From the NCBI GenBank assembly GCA_963778185.1, contig CAVZTF010000003.1, forward strand, positions 372,001 through 436,000: 64,000 nucleotides of DNA, written 5' to 3'. How positions within the stretch are numbered: the first letter of the stretch is position 1; each line of letters opens with the position of its first letter. The stretch is from RPQJ01 sp963778185. GTDB taxonomy: Bacteria > Pseudomonadota > Gammaproteobacteria > Steroidobacterales > Steroidobacteraceae. This document shows positions 34,216 to 46,771 of the stretch, in pieces. The notes beneath the pieces are model-generated. The model had not been told where the DNA came from and did no database searches. It saw only the letters and a list, made by a program, of their open reading frames with translations. The position numbers and the translations under genes were made by a program.

Positions 34216-35984
34216 GTCGCCGATCCGCGTTGCAGCGCCGAGCGTGCCGCCTCGTACAGCGACCGGTGCAGCGCGGTGTTGGCCGCGCGATCCACCGGTA
34301 CCTCGATGACGTGCAGGCCGCCCATGAGGGCGCGCGACAACGCTGCCGAAAAAGCATCGGCCGATGCGACCCGGACGGCATCCCAGCCGAAGCCCCGCGC
34401 AACCGCGCCGAGATCCATGCCGTGCGGCACCGCGAAGAGGCGCTCGAACATCTCGCGCGGCACGGACTGGGCGACCCCCAGGTACTCGAAGATGCCTCCG
34501 CCGTCGTCGTTGCTGACGACGACCGTGAGATCCGCGCGCCGCAACCGTCCGGCGAGAAGTCCGGAAACATCGTGCAGCAGCGCGAGGTCGCCGCACCACA
34601 GCACCGTTGGCCGCTGCGTCGCGGCGGCAGCGCCGAGCGCTGCCGAGACCTGACCGTCGATGCCGTTCACGCCACGGTTGGCGAGCAGGCGCAGCCCCGC
34701 TGTCTTCGGCCCGGCGAAGGCGTCGATCTCCCGGATCGCCATGCTGTTGGCCGCGTAGAGGACAGCCTCCGCCGGCAACCGGGACCACAAGGTACGCGCC
34801 AGATGCGGAGACAGGAATCGGCTGTCGGCGTCGAGCGCCGCCTCGATTGCTGCGCGCGCAAGGCGATCCGCCTGCTGCCATTCGGCGCGCCAGGCCTGCG
34901 CCGCTGCGACCGGTGCACCGGCGGTCGAGGTCAACTGCTCGCAGAACTGCCTCGCCGTCGTGCGATACATGCGCGTCGAACGGTGCTGCGGATCGCGGAA
35001 GCCCGCCGCAGGATCGACCAGCCAGGCGTCCACGGCGGCGTGCCGGGCCATCCAGGCATTGAGCGACGCGCTGGTGGGCTGCGCCCCGAAACGCACGATG
35101 AGATCGGGACGCAGGCGTTCGGCACTCGCGGCGTCGCGCAACAACAGCTCGGCGCCGGAGATGACCGCCGGTCCCAACGGTTCACCTGTGCGAAGCCCGG
35201 ACGCCGGGTCGGCAAGCACCGGCCAACCGAGCGATTCCGCGAGACGCGCTGCGGCCGCGGCGAGCGATGCATCGAAGGCGTCCGGGCCGAACACCAGCAC
35301 GCCGCGCGACTGGCTGCGAAGCTCGCGCTCCAGTGCCCGGGCACCGGGCAACGCAGCCTCGATCCCGTGCACGAATGCCGCAACCTCGCCGCGCTCCGGA
35401 GCAGCCTGCCTGGCGTACTGCGTCGGGACGAGCGGCTCGCGGAACGGCAGGTTCAGGTGGACGGGCCCCGGCGCGGGACCGGTCGCCTCGCAGAATGCCC
35501 GCCGGGCGAGCGCCTTCGCGTAGGCGACCTCTGATTCGCGCTCGGAGGGGCACGGCGACTCCTCGAACCAGCGCGTGAATCCCGTGAACAGGCTGCGCTG
35601 TTCCATCGTCTGCGCCGCACCCCAGGCGCGGAGTTCCGGCGGTCGGTCGGCCGTCAGAACCACGAGCGGCACGCGCGCGTGGTGCGCCTCGGCCACGGCG
35701 GGGAGAAAGTTCGCGCCCGCCGTGCCGGACGTGCAGACCAGCACCACCGGGCGTGCCGAGGCCTTGGCGTGACCAAGCGCGTAGAAGGCCGCGCTGCGCT
35801 CATCGATGTGGACGCTGTGAGCGAGGGCTGGATGCTCGCCGATGGCGAGCGCGAGCGGCGTCGAACGCGAACCCGGGCAGAGGACCGCCGTTGCTACCCC
35901 CGCCGCGTGCAATTCGCCGACCAGCGCGCGCGCGAACCGCAGGTTGGCGGCCCCCACGTCGCGTGCGGCAGTCTGGTCGTTCAT
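34212..35984 (-). CDS. menD: SEPHCHC synthase (MenD)
   Basis: 590 aa from ATG 35984. ThDP enzyme joining isochorismate and 2-oxoglutarate. LCPGSRSTPLALA, HIDERSAAFYALG with the catalytic Glu, TSGTAGANFLPAV and the ThDP/Mg segment VVVSNDDGGGIFEYL are all present. Shares one base with the menF stop (TGATG). Confidence 0.97.
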   Translation of the reverse strand: MNDQTAARDVGAANLRFARALVGELHAAGVATAVLCPGSRSTPLALAIGEHPALAHSVHIDERSAAFYALGHAKASARPVVLVCTSGTAGANFLPAVAEAHHARVPLVVLTADRPPELRAWGAAQTMEQRSLFTGFTRWFEESPCPSERESEVAYAKALARRAFCEATGPAPGPVHLNLPFREPLVPTQYARQAAPERGEVAAFVHGIEAALPGARALERELRSQSRGVLVFGPDAFDASLAAAAARLAESLGWPVLADPASGLRTGEPLGPAVISGAELLLRDAASAERLRPDLIVRFGAQPTSASLNAWMARHAAVDAWLVDPAAGFRDPQHRSTRMYRTTARQFCEQLTSTAGAPVAAAQAWRAEWQQADRLARAAIEAALDADSRFLSPHLARTLWSRLPAEAVLYAANSMAIREIDAFAGPKTAGLRLLANRGVNGIDGQVSAALGAAAATQRPTVLWCGDLALLHDVSGLLAGRLRRADLTVVVSNDDGGGIFEYLGVAQSVPREMFERLFAVPHGMDLGAVARGFGWDAVRVASADAFSAALSRALMGGLHVIEVPVDRAANTALHRSLYEAARSALQRGSAT

Positions 35985-37264
35985 CAGGGCGCTCCCCAAA
36001 GCAGCGGCCCCAGTACGGTACGCAGCTTGAGTTCGGTTTCGGTGAATTCTGCCCTGGGCACGGAGCGGGCGACGATGCCGGCCCCCGCCCATGCGGTTGC
36101 GCCACGTCCGCGCACCAGGGCCGAGCGCAAGGCTACTGCAAATTCCCCGTCGCCGTCAGACTGGAGGAACCCTACCGGCCCCGCGAACCAGCCGCGCGCA
36201 ACGACCTCGTTCTGCGCGAGCCACGCCATGGCCGCTTCGCGCGGTGCCCCGCCGACCGCGGGCGTGGGGTGCAGCCGCGCAACCAGTTCGAGCAGCGAGA
36301 CCGGCGCGCCGGCGCGGCGCCGGGCTCGCAAGCCCGTGCACAGGTGCTGCACCGTGCGTGTCTTGAGCAGCCTCGGCTCGGGATCGACCTGCACGCCGTC
36401 GCAGCAATCCTCGAGCGCCGACTCCAGGTAACGGACCACGCACGCGTGCTCGTCGCCGTTCTTGCGACTGTCGCAGAGCGCCTCGCCGAGCGCCCGGTCC
36501 GCGGACGGCGAGGCGCCGCGCGGGGCAGTGCCCGCGATCGCGGCGGTCTCGACCTGCTCGCCGGTGACACGAACGAGACGTTCAGGACTCGCGCCCAGGA
36601 ACACGGTGTCGCCCTCGCCCACGGCGAACAGCGTGCTGCCGGGGAAGCGTTCCCGCAAGGCGACCAGCCAGGCGACGGGGTCGATCGCGGACCGGGCCGT
36701 CACATGCGCCGCGCGCGCCAGCACGACCTTTTCCAGGCGTCCGTCGCGGATCCCGTCGAGCGCGCGCTCCACGCGTTCGATGTAGTGTTCCGGGCCGCCG
36801 TTCGCGAATTCCACCAGGCCGCGCACCGGCTGACCGATCGCCAGCGGGCGGGTCTGCAGCGTGGACCAGGCACTGCCACGGCGCGCGTCCCGCACGTAGC
36901 GGTCGCCTTCCCGCCAGCAGGTGAGATCCGGCAGCCGCAGTTCGCCGTCCGGAAAGCCGTTCCAGAGGCCGCCGGCATCGGCGCCCGGTGCGAACGCGAA
37001 GCCCCCTGTGAGGTGCGCGATGCGCGGGCCTCGCCCCTCCCAGGTGATCCGGCTGAAGAGCTCATGCGCACCGGCGTCGGCGGCGGCGAAGCGGGACTCG
37101 CCGTCGACGCTGAGGCGCGCGGCACAACCAACGCCGACACGAAACCGCTGCGCGGAGGGCTGTTCCCAGTAGAAGCGCGGCGCCGTTCCCGCAGCCGCGA
37201 AGATCTGCAACGGATCGACCGGATCACAAGGTTCGGAGACGAGGGTCAGCGGGTCTTCGCGCAC
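35984..37264 (-). CDS. menF: Isochorismate synthase
   Basis: 426 aa from GTG 37264. Chorismate-binding fold; the C-terminal half has KVVLARAAHV, TVFLGASPERLV, AIAGTAPRG and HPTPAVGGAP. First committed step of the pathway. The ribosome binding site is weak. It starts 58 bases after the methyltransferase gene on the same strand, so the promoter may lie in that gap or further upstream. It leads the overlapping men genes. Confidence 0.94.
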   Translation of the reverse strand: MREDPLTLVSEPCDPVDPLQIFAAAGTAPRFYWEQPSAQRFRVGVGCAARLSVDGESRFAAADAGAHELFSRITWEGRGPRIAHLTGGFAFAPGADAGGLWNGFPDGELRLPDLTCWREGDRYVRDARRGSAWSTLQTRPLAIGQPVRGLVEFANGGPEHYIERVERALDGIRDGRLEKVVLARAAHVTARSAIDPVAWLVALRERFPGSTLFAVGEGDTVFLGASPERLVRVTGEQVETAAIAGTAPRGASPSADRALGEALCDSRKNGDEHACVVRYLESALEDCCDGVQVDPEPRLLKTRTVQHLCTGLRARRRAGAPVSLLELVARLHPTPAVGGAPREAAMAWLAQNEVVARGWFAGPVGFLQSDGDGEFAVALRSALVRGRGATAWAGAGIVARSVPRAEFTETELKLRTVLGPLLWGAP

Positions 37265-37322
37265 CTAGCAGGCACTCACACTGGGGCGCCCTTTATACGA
37301 TGCCACGCCGCGGCGCCGCCAC

Positions 37323-38156
37323 TCATGGCTGCTTCACGGCAAGCACCCCGTCACCCCTCGGCTGCGTCGAGAAACCGGCCCGCTGCAGGCGTCTGGCCAC
37401 TTCCGACGCCAGGTCCCGACCGCTCGACAGCCGGTTCGGCGTGCCTGTGTAGTGGAACAGTCGGCCACGCCGCCTCGAGACCCGTGCCAGCTGGTCGTAG
37501 AAGGCCTGCGAATAGAGCTCTCCGGCGATGCCGAAGCGGGGAGGGTCGTGGAGGATCGCGTCGAACGACTCGGTGGGCAGTCTGGCGATCTCCTCGGCGA
37601 CCTCTCCCAGTGTCAACGTCAGTCCCTGGCCAGTCGCGGGCGACCAGGGATTCAGGTCGCGCATCCAGATTACGTCGGGATTCTTCTCGTAGGACCGCAC
37701 CTCTGCGGCCTGGCCACGCAGGCACCACGCGGCGAAATAGCCGAGTCCGCCGCAGGTGTCGAGGATCAACCTGCCGCGCGGGCGTATCAGTTCGACTTTG
37801 TTGCGGGCGTCTTCGTAAGGCGACGCCTGCGCCGTGGGCAGCATCTTGATGCCATCGATCTCGAACGTGGGCGCGCCCCACTCCGTCGGGACCAGCTTGA
37901 TGAGCGAAGCGGCGTATCGCGCCACTGGCTGGAACGCTTCGCCGGTCCAGTAGTAGATGGTGCGGTCCCGGCAGGACTCCAGGTAGGGAAAGCGCTGCCC
38001 CCCGGCCGACCACGCCGCAGCGCCGACCTCGACAGCCGTCGTCGAGCGCTCGAGGTCCAGCGAAACCTCGAGCATGGGCACGCCCGCGCGCCGCGCAGCG
38101 AGCAGCCGGTCGTGCACCTTCAGGGTCAGCAGTGGTCCCATCGACGTGTCGGGCAC
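37323..38156 (-). CDS. Class I SAM-dependent methyltransferase, spermidine-synthase-like
   Basis: 277 aa. SAM motif LILDTCGGLGYFAAW and a catalytic-type motif LHDPPRFGIAG at about 200, followed by LFHYTGTPN. The DPPR motif resembles that of methyltransferases acting on exocyclic amino groups or small substrates; the target is unknown. It is not MenG/UbiE, which the window lacks. It lies just upstream of menF on the same strand. Confidence 0.75.
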   Translation of the reverse strand: MPDTSMGPLLTLKVHDRLLAARRAGVPMLEVSLDLERSTTAVEVGAAAWSAGGQRFPYLESCRDRTIYYWTGEAFQPVARYAASLIKLVPTEWGAPTFEIDGIKMLPTAQASPYEDARNKVELIRPRGRLILDTCGGLGYFAAWCLRGQAAEVRSYEKNPDVIWMRDLNPWSPATGQGLTLTLGEVAEEIARLPTESFDAILHDPPRFGIAGELYSQAFYDQLARVSRRRGRLFHYTGTPNRLSSGRDLASEVARRLQRAGFSTQPRGDGVLAVKQP

Positions 38157-38160
38157 GGGC

Positions 38161-38490
38161 TCACTTCATGCGCGAGGCGAGCCGGATCGTGCGCTCCGCG
38201 ACGGCGAACTTGTCCCGGCGGCCGCCCGAGCTGTTACCGCACTTGACCACCGCCTCTGCAATCTCGACCGTGGGGATGCTGATCACGCACTCCTTGGTGG
38301 CCTTCGGCGCCGTAAAGCTGTAATTCCGGTCGCTCACGACGCAGCCGACGAGCGGCGGCTCGAACTCCATCATCGTGAGCCACGACAGGGTCATTACGTT
38401 CGCACGTCCCTTGTGCGAGGTGCCCAGGAGCACGACCGGCCCCGGCTCGAGCAATCGATACACTTTCGACAGCGGATAACGTCTCTTCAC
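38161..38490 (-). pseudogene. Flavin reductase-like protein, C-terminally truncated
   Basis: 109 aa, homologous to the first 60% of the 180-aa flavin reductase at 54735-55277: SGPVVL/PGPVVL, TLSWLTMMEF, NYSFTAPKATKECVISIPTVEIAE. The alignment fades at GGRRDKFAV and the frame ends at once with RLASRMK, so the FMN-domain's second half is missing. FMN binding by the fragment alone is doubtful. It could instead be a short natural variant. Confidence 0.6.
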
Positions 38491-38497
38491 GGGCGCC

Positions 38498-39019
38498 TCA
38501 CCTTCCGCAGGCAGCGGCCAGCACTGGCTCGTGGATGGCGAGCGCAGCAGCGGAGTAGCAGCAGAACACGACCTCTTCGATCGTGGGCTGCTCGCGCAAG
38601 GCCGCGCCCACGGCAGCCACTGCGATGCCCGCGGCGAGTCCGGCCGGATAGCCGTACACGCCCGTGCTGATGCCCGGAAACGCTATCGTGCGTATGCCGT
38701 GTCCGGCAGCGAGTTCGAGCGAGCGCCGGTAGCAGGACGCAAGCAGCTCCGCCTCTCCGCTCCCGCCGCCGTGCCAAACCGGGCCGACGGTGTGGATGAC
38801 GAAACGCGCCGGCAAAGCGTACCCCGCGGTGATCTTCGCGTCGCCGGTCCTGCACCCGCCGAGGCCACGGCACTCCTGGAGCAGCCCGGGGCCGGCCGCG
38901 CGATGGATTGCGCCGTCGACACCGCCGCCGCCCAGCAGCGAGGAGTTCGCGGCGTTCACGATCGCATCGACCGCGAGCTTCGTGATGTCGGCTTGGACGG
39001 CGCGCAGGCGGGCTGGCAT
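38498..39019 (-). CDS. Macrodomain ADP-ribosyl hydrolase
   Basis: 173 aa from ATG 39019 (ATG 39046 is an in-frame alternative; neither has a strong ribosome binding site). MacroD-type: DAIVNAANSSLLGGGGVDGAIH with the key Asn and Asp, and phosphate loop GISTGVYGYP. Removes ADP-ribose from proteins or hydrolyses O-acetyl-ADP-ribose. It ends seven bases before the truncated flavin reductase. Confidence 0.92.
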   Translation of the reverse strand: MPARLRAVQADITKLAVDAIVNAANSSLLGGGGVDGAIHRAAGPGLLQECRGLGGCRTGDAKITAGYALPARFVIHTVGPVWHGGGSGEAELLASCYRRSLELAAGHGIRTIAFPGISTGVYGYPAGLAAGIAVAAVGAALREQPTIEEVVFCCYSAAALAIHEPVLAAACGR

Positions 39020-39203
39020 GCGGCGATAGATTAGTCCAAATCGCATGGCCGCGACGGGAACTACCGGCGTTGCCGGACGTCAATGGATGTGACACAGGCA
39101 CCAGAAGGGTGCCGCGGTGTTGCGCCCTCCGCTTGAAGTGCGTTCACTTGGAGGTCAGTTCGCGCTCGTCGAGCAACACCCGTATCAAGAGGATCGCAGG
39201 ACC

Positions 39204-40115
39204 ATGAAGCAACCGATCTCCCCCGCCCTCGCCCTGCTCGCCGCGATGGGTGCGCTCGCATTGACGGCCTGCGGGAATTCAAAGTCGCCGCCGGAACCGG
39301 CCACGGCGCCCGCGGGTGAAAGCACCTCGGCTGCAGCGCCCGATCAGACAACCCCTGCGGCGCCGGATGCAGCCGCCGAGCTCGCGGCGCGCGAGCAGGA
39401 ACTTGCGGCTCGCGAGGCCGAGCTGGCTCTCGAGGAACGCGAGGCCGACCTGGCACGGCGCGAGGCTGAGCTCGCGGCGAAGCAGAGCACGCCGAAGCCC
39501 GTCGCGCCCGCCCGGACCGCCTCGACGACGCCCCGTCCCGCTGCCGCCAGCGCGAGCAACAGTGCGCCCAAGGCCGAACCCAGGCCCGCGCCCATCGTCA
39601 CTCCCATCAACGTGCCAGCCGGCACGCCACTGTCGGTGGAACTCACGGCCGGCGTGGACACGAAGAGCGCCGTGGTTGGCAATCGCGTGCAGGGCCGCCT
39701 CGCCTCCGACGTGGTCGTGGATGGGCGCCTCGCCGCGAAGGCGGGCTCGGTGGTGCTCGGCACGGTCACCGAAGTCGTTTCTGGCAGCGCCAAGATCGGC
39801 GGTATCCCGACGCTGGCCCTGGCGTTCGATACCCTCACGCTGCCGAGCGGCGTGAACGTGCCGATCAGCGGGCGCGTCGTGCAGCAGGCGAAGAGTGACA
39901 CGGGCAAGGACACGGCCAAGATCATCGGCGGCACGGCTGCCGGTGCCGTGATCGGTCACCAGGTCGACGACGACAAGGGCACGGTCATCGGCGGCGTACT
40001 CGGCGGCGCCGCCGGGGCCATTGCCGCGCAGAAGACCGGCGGCGAAGTGCGCCTGCCCGCGGGATCGGTGCTCTCGGTCCCGCTGGACGCGCCGTTCGAG
40101 GTGAGCGGCAACTGA
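39204..40115 (+). CDS. Lipoprotein with coiled coil and glycine zipper
   Basis: 303 aa from ATG 39204. Lipobox LTAC (Cys about 23). Residues about 60-98 are an Ala/Glu/Arg coiled coil of repeated AAREAEL units. A linker leads to a beta-rich domain (about 130-235) and a glycine-zipper pair (GGTAAGAVIGHQV; VIGGVLGGAAGAIAA) near the C terminus. Glycine-zipper lipoproteins stabilise the envelope; the exact role is unknown. Confidence 0.8.
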   Translation: MKQPISPALALLAAMGALALTACGNSKSPPEPATAPAGESTSAAAPDQTTPAAPDAAAELAAREQELAAREAELALEEREADLARREAELAAKQSTPKPVAPARTASTTPRPAAASASNSAPKAEPRPAPIVTPINVPAGTPLSVELTAGVDTKSAVVGNRVQGRLASDVVVDGRLAAKAGSVVLGTVTEVVSGSAKIGGIPTLALAFDTLTLPSGVNVPISGRVVQQAKSDTGKDTAKIIGGTAAGAVIGHQVDDDKGTVIGGVLGGAAGAIAAQKTGGEVRLPAGSVLSVPLDAPFEVSGN

Positions 40116-40124
40116 GCCCGGGCT

Positions 40125-41048
40125 TCAGTCCCCCGCCACACGGTACGGCTTGGACGCCGTCGCCGTCGTGGCGGCGGGATCCCAGGTGCACACCCGGTTG
40201 CGGCCCGCGGCCTTGGCCGTGAGCAGCGCCTGGTCGGCGTTGTCGATGGCCTCCTCGACGCTCAAGTCGGTTTCGAGCAACGCGACGCCGAACGAACAGG
40301 TGGTCCGGATCGGTGTCGCGCCATGCCGGGCGAGGACCGTCATCCCGAGCCCCTCGCGGATCCGCTCGACCACGGCGCGGCCGGCCGCGAGATCCGCACC
40401 GGGCATCGCGATCAGGAACTCGTCGCCACCGTACCGAAACAGCTTGTCGAAGTGCCGCAGGTGTTGCATGAGGTAGCCAACGGCCTTCGCGAGCACCACG
40501 TCGCCGATCCGATGCCCATAGGTATCGTTGATCACCTTGAAACGGTCGAGGTCCATGAAAGCGATGCAGCAGGTCTGCACGTTGCGCCTCACCAGTTCGT
40601 GCGACTCGCGCAGCGCCGGCAGCAGGTCGAGGCGGCGGTGCGCGCCCGTGAGCGCGTCACGGTTGGCGATGAGTCCCGCGATTTCGTGCCTGATCGAATC
40701 GAGTTCGAACTGCAACTGCTCGCCGGCGGCCACGAACTCGTCGAAATCCCCCGGGACGACCGCGTCGCCTGTAGCGGTCGCCCGCAGTATCCGGCTGCCG
40801 ACCTGGTGCACGCGCCTGTGCTCCGCCTCCATGGCGACGAACGACGGGTGTTCGCGCAGGACCGCGGGGGGATGACTGTAGTACCAGTCGCCGAAGGCGC
40901 ACCTGCGATGGGCGTCCTCGGCCAAGTCACGGGGATCCGGCGGAAGTCGGCAGGCCACCGAGCGCGCCAGGTTGTCGCGCCACTGCAGGTGGTCGTGGGC
41001 TGCGCGCTCGAGTTGCTCGAGCACGCTGCGCAACTGTCCGGGATCCAT
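40125..41048 (-). CDS. Diguanylate cyclase with N-terminal CZB zinc-binding domain
   Basis: 307 aa from ATG 41048. Residues about 10-115 match a chemoreceptor zinc-binding (CZB) domain: His in AAHDHLQW, Cys in RCAFGDWYY, and His pair in EAEHRRVHQ. The GGDEF domain follows, with catalytic RYGGDEFLI and an inhibitory RxxD site (RHFD) five residues earlier. Makes cyclic di-GMP. The architecture equals E. coli DgcZ (YdeH), whose activity zinc represses, so the same control is inferred. Confidence 0.92.
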   Translation of the reverse strand: MDPGQLRSVLEQLERAAHDHLQWRDNLARSVACRLPPDPRDLAEDAHRRCAFGDWYYSHPPAVLREHPSFVAMEAEHRRVHQVGSRILRATATGDAVVPGDFDEFVAAGEQLQFELDSIRHEIAGLIANRDALTGAHRRLDLLPALRESHELVRRNVQTCCIAFMDLDRFKVINDTYGHRIGDVVLAKAVGYLMQHLRHFDKLFRYGGDEFLIAMPGADLAAGRAVVERIREGLGMTVLARHGATPIRTTCSFGVALLETDLSVEEAIDNADQALLTAKAAGRNRVCTWDPAATTATASKPYRVAGD

Positions 41049-41208
41049 GCTCAACACACGGCTGCCTCCTGCAGTCCGCGGGCCCGGGTGGGCGTCCTCG
41101 TTACTCGTAGCACAGCCCGGCGGCAATCGCATGCGCAGAAATGCGCATCCCGGGTGTCGACGACGGAGGAATGAGAACGAGTGCCGCGCGCCGGCTGTCG
41201 CGGGACGC

Positions 41209-44910
<3,702 letters not shown>

Positions 44911-44913
44911 GGT

Positions 44914-45789
44914 TCAGGCTCCCTGGGCCGCGCCACGCGCGGGCTGCGGCCGCACGCCCAGCGCGTGGCAGATTGCGTACGCGAGTTCGGCGCGATTCAG
45001 CGTGTAGAAGTGGAACTCCTGCACGCCCTCGCGCTGGAGCTTGCGCACCTGGTCGATCGCCACGCTCGCGGCGATCATGCGGCGCGTGTCCGGATCGTCG
45101 TCAAGGCCGTCGAAGCGGTGCTGCAGCCAGTCCGGCACGCTCGCGCCGCAGCGCTTCGCGAAGCGAAGCATCTGCGGAAAGCGCGTGATCGGCAGGATGC
45201 CCGGCACCAGTTCCGCCGTGATGCCGCGCGCCGTGCAGCGGTCGCGGAAGCGCAGGAACGCATCGGTGTCGAAGAAGAACTGCGTGATGGCGCGGCTCGC
45301 GCCGGCATCGAGCTTGGCTTTGAGGTTATCGAGGTCGAAGGCCGCGCCGGGCGCCTCGGGATGCATCTCGGGATAGGCGGCGACCGAGATGTCGAAGTCG
45401 CCCACGTCGCGCAGACCGCGCACGAGGTCGACGGCGTAGTCGAAGCCGCCGGGATGTGGCCGGTACACGCCCTGCCCAGCCGGCGCATCGCCGCGCAGCG
45501 CGACGATGTGGCGCACGCCGGCGTCCCAGTAATCGCGGGCGATCGCGAGGATCTCCTCGCGTGGCGCGCCGATGCAGGTGAGGTGCGGCGCGGGCGTGAG
45601 CGAGGTCTCGCGCAGCATCCGCATCACGGTCTTGTGCGTGCGCTCCCGCGTCGAGCCGTCAGCCCCGTAGGTGACGGACACGAAGTGCGGATTGAGCGGC
45701 GCGAGCCGCTGCACCGACGCCCACAGCGTGCGCTCCATCTCCGCATCGCTCGGCGGGAAGAACTCGAAGGACACCGAGACCGGCTGCAT
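44914..45789 (-). CDS. metF: Methylenetetrahydrofolate reductase
   Basis: 291 aa, typical for MetF. SFEFFPPSDAEME with the catalytic Glu, VTYGADGSTRERT, ALRGDAPAG and AITQFFFDTDAF. Makes the 5-methyl-THF used by MetH, whose gene begins three bases downstream. It starts 39 bases after the ArsR–methyltransferase gene, so all three genes form one unit. Confidence 0.98.
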   Translation of the reverse strand: MQPVSVSFEFFPPSDAEMERTLWASVQRLAPLNPHFVSVTYGADGSTRERTHKTVMRMLRETSLTPAPHLTCIGAPREEILAIARDYWDAGVRHIVALRGDAPAGQGVYRPHPGGFDYAVDLVRGLRDVGDFDISVAAYPEMHPEAPGAAFDLDNLKAKLDAGASRAITQFFFDTDAFLRFRDRCTARGITAELVPGILPITRFPQMLRFAKRCGASVPDWLQHRFDGLDDDPDTRRMIAASVAIDQVRKLQREGVQEFHFYTLNRAELAYAICHALGVRPQPARGAAQGA

Positions 45790-45828
45790 GCGTTGGATGC
45801 TCCTTGGGCGGGTGGTCGCGACCGCCGC

Positions 45829-46737
45829 TCAGGCGGCCACCGCGCGGGATTCCGGGACCGCTGCGGCAAGCAGCAGGTGCGCCCCACTGACGTCGAAAGG
45901 GCGCAGGCGGTCGCAGGCGAGCCCGGCGTCGGCCAGCCAGGCGCGCAGCAGCGCGAGCGGATTGGCGTCGGGGGTACGTCGCTCGAGCGCCTCGAATTCC
46001 TCGACCAGGACGATGCGGCCGCCGGGGCGCAGCACTCGCGCGGCTTCTCTCAGGCCATCCACCGGGCGATCGGCACCGACCAGCACGCGGTCGATCAACA
46101 CGACGTCGAAACTGTGCGCGGGCTGCGGCAGCGCCGTGAGTTCGCCCTGCTGCAGCACGCAATGATTGAGCCCCGCCGAGTGCAGCGCGGCGCGCGCCCA
46201 CTGCACCACGTGACGCGACGAGTTCATGCCCACGACACGGCGTGCACGCGCGCCGAGCCCGGACAGCACCTCGTCGGGTGCGCGGCCGAAGTACAGCAAG
46301 GCGTCGAGACTCTGCTCGCCAAGTTCGGCCGCCAGCAGCGGTACGAGTTCGTCGGCGGACGTTGCCGCGGAAACGCTTTCCCCCACCGCGCTGCGTGCGC
46401 CCCGCGACGCGAGCACTCGCTGCACGCGCACGTGGTCGCCCGCGAGTACCGGGTCGTCGGCGTCGAGCTGCTCGAGCAGCAATCGCGCCAGCCGGCCGCC
46501 GTCGGTATCGACTGGCACCCGGTAGTACATCCAGTGCTGCTCTCGAAAACGCTCCAGCAAACCACTGTCGTCCAAGAGCTTGAGATGACGCGAAACGCGC
46601 GGCTGGCTCTGGCCGAGGATCTCGGTGAGCTCGGAGACCGAAAACTCGCCATGCGCGAGGATGGCGAGCAGGCGCAGTCGCGTCGGCTCCGCGATTGCGC
46701 GCAAGCTGGAAAGCAGCGTGTCGAATGACCGAGCCAT
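45829..46737 (-). CDS. ArsR-family regulator fused to a methyltransferase-like domain (SahR-like)
   Basis: 302 aa. Residues 1-95 are an ArsR winged helix with recognition helix QPRVSRHLKLL and no metal-site CxC motif. Residues about 140-300 resemble a class I SAM methyltransferase, but motif I is degenerate (ALLYFGRAPDEVLSG instead of a GxGxG loop), while later parts such as FDVVLIDRVL and VLRPGGRIVLVEE are clear. This suggests ligand sensing (SAM or SAH) more than catalysis. ArsR-type SahR proteins control methionine-cycle genes in Proteobacteria, and this gene leads metF–metH. A perfect palindrome lies 10 bases before its start. Confidence 0.85.
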   Translation of the reverse strand: MARSFDTLLSSLRAIAEPTRLRLLAILAHGEFSVSELTEILGQSQPRVSRHLKLLDDSGLLERFREQHWMYYRVPVDTDGGRLARLLLEQLDADDPVLAGDHVRVQRVLASRGARSAVGESVSAATSADELVPLLAAELGEQSLDALLYFGRAPDEVLSGLGARARRVVGMNSSRHVVQWARAALHSAGLNHCVLQQGELTALPQPAHSFDVVLIDRVLVGADRPVDGLREAARVLRPGGRIVLVEEFEALERRTPDANPLALLRAWLADAGLACDRLRPFDVSGAHLLLAAAVPESRAVAA

Positions 46738-46746
46738 TGCCTAGCA

Positions 46747-46768
46747 AATATAAAGATGTCTTTATATT
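46747..46768. promoter_or_regulatory. Palindromic operator for the ArsR–metF–metH unit
   Basis: Perfect inverted repeat with 10-base arms (aatataaaga, 46747-46756; tctttatatt, 46759-46768) and a two-base centre. It is AT-rich in GC-rich DNA and lies immediately upstream of the regulator start, as expected for an autoregulated ArsR dimer site. Confidence 0.75.
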
Positions 46769-46771
46769 CTG

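Noticed and set aside
45790..45828. SAH or SAM riboswitch before metF
   Set aside because: The gap is only 39 bases and shows no conserved riboswitch core; control by the ArsR fusion and its palindrome is a better explanation.
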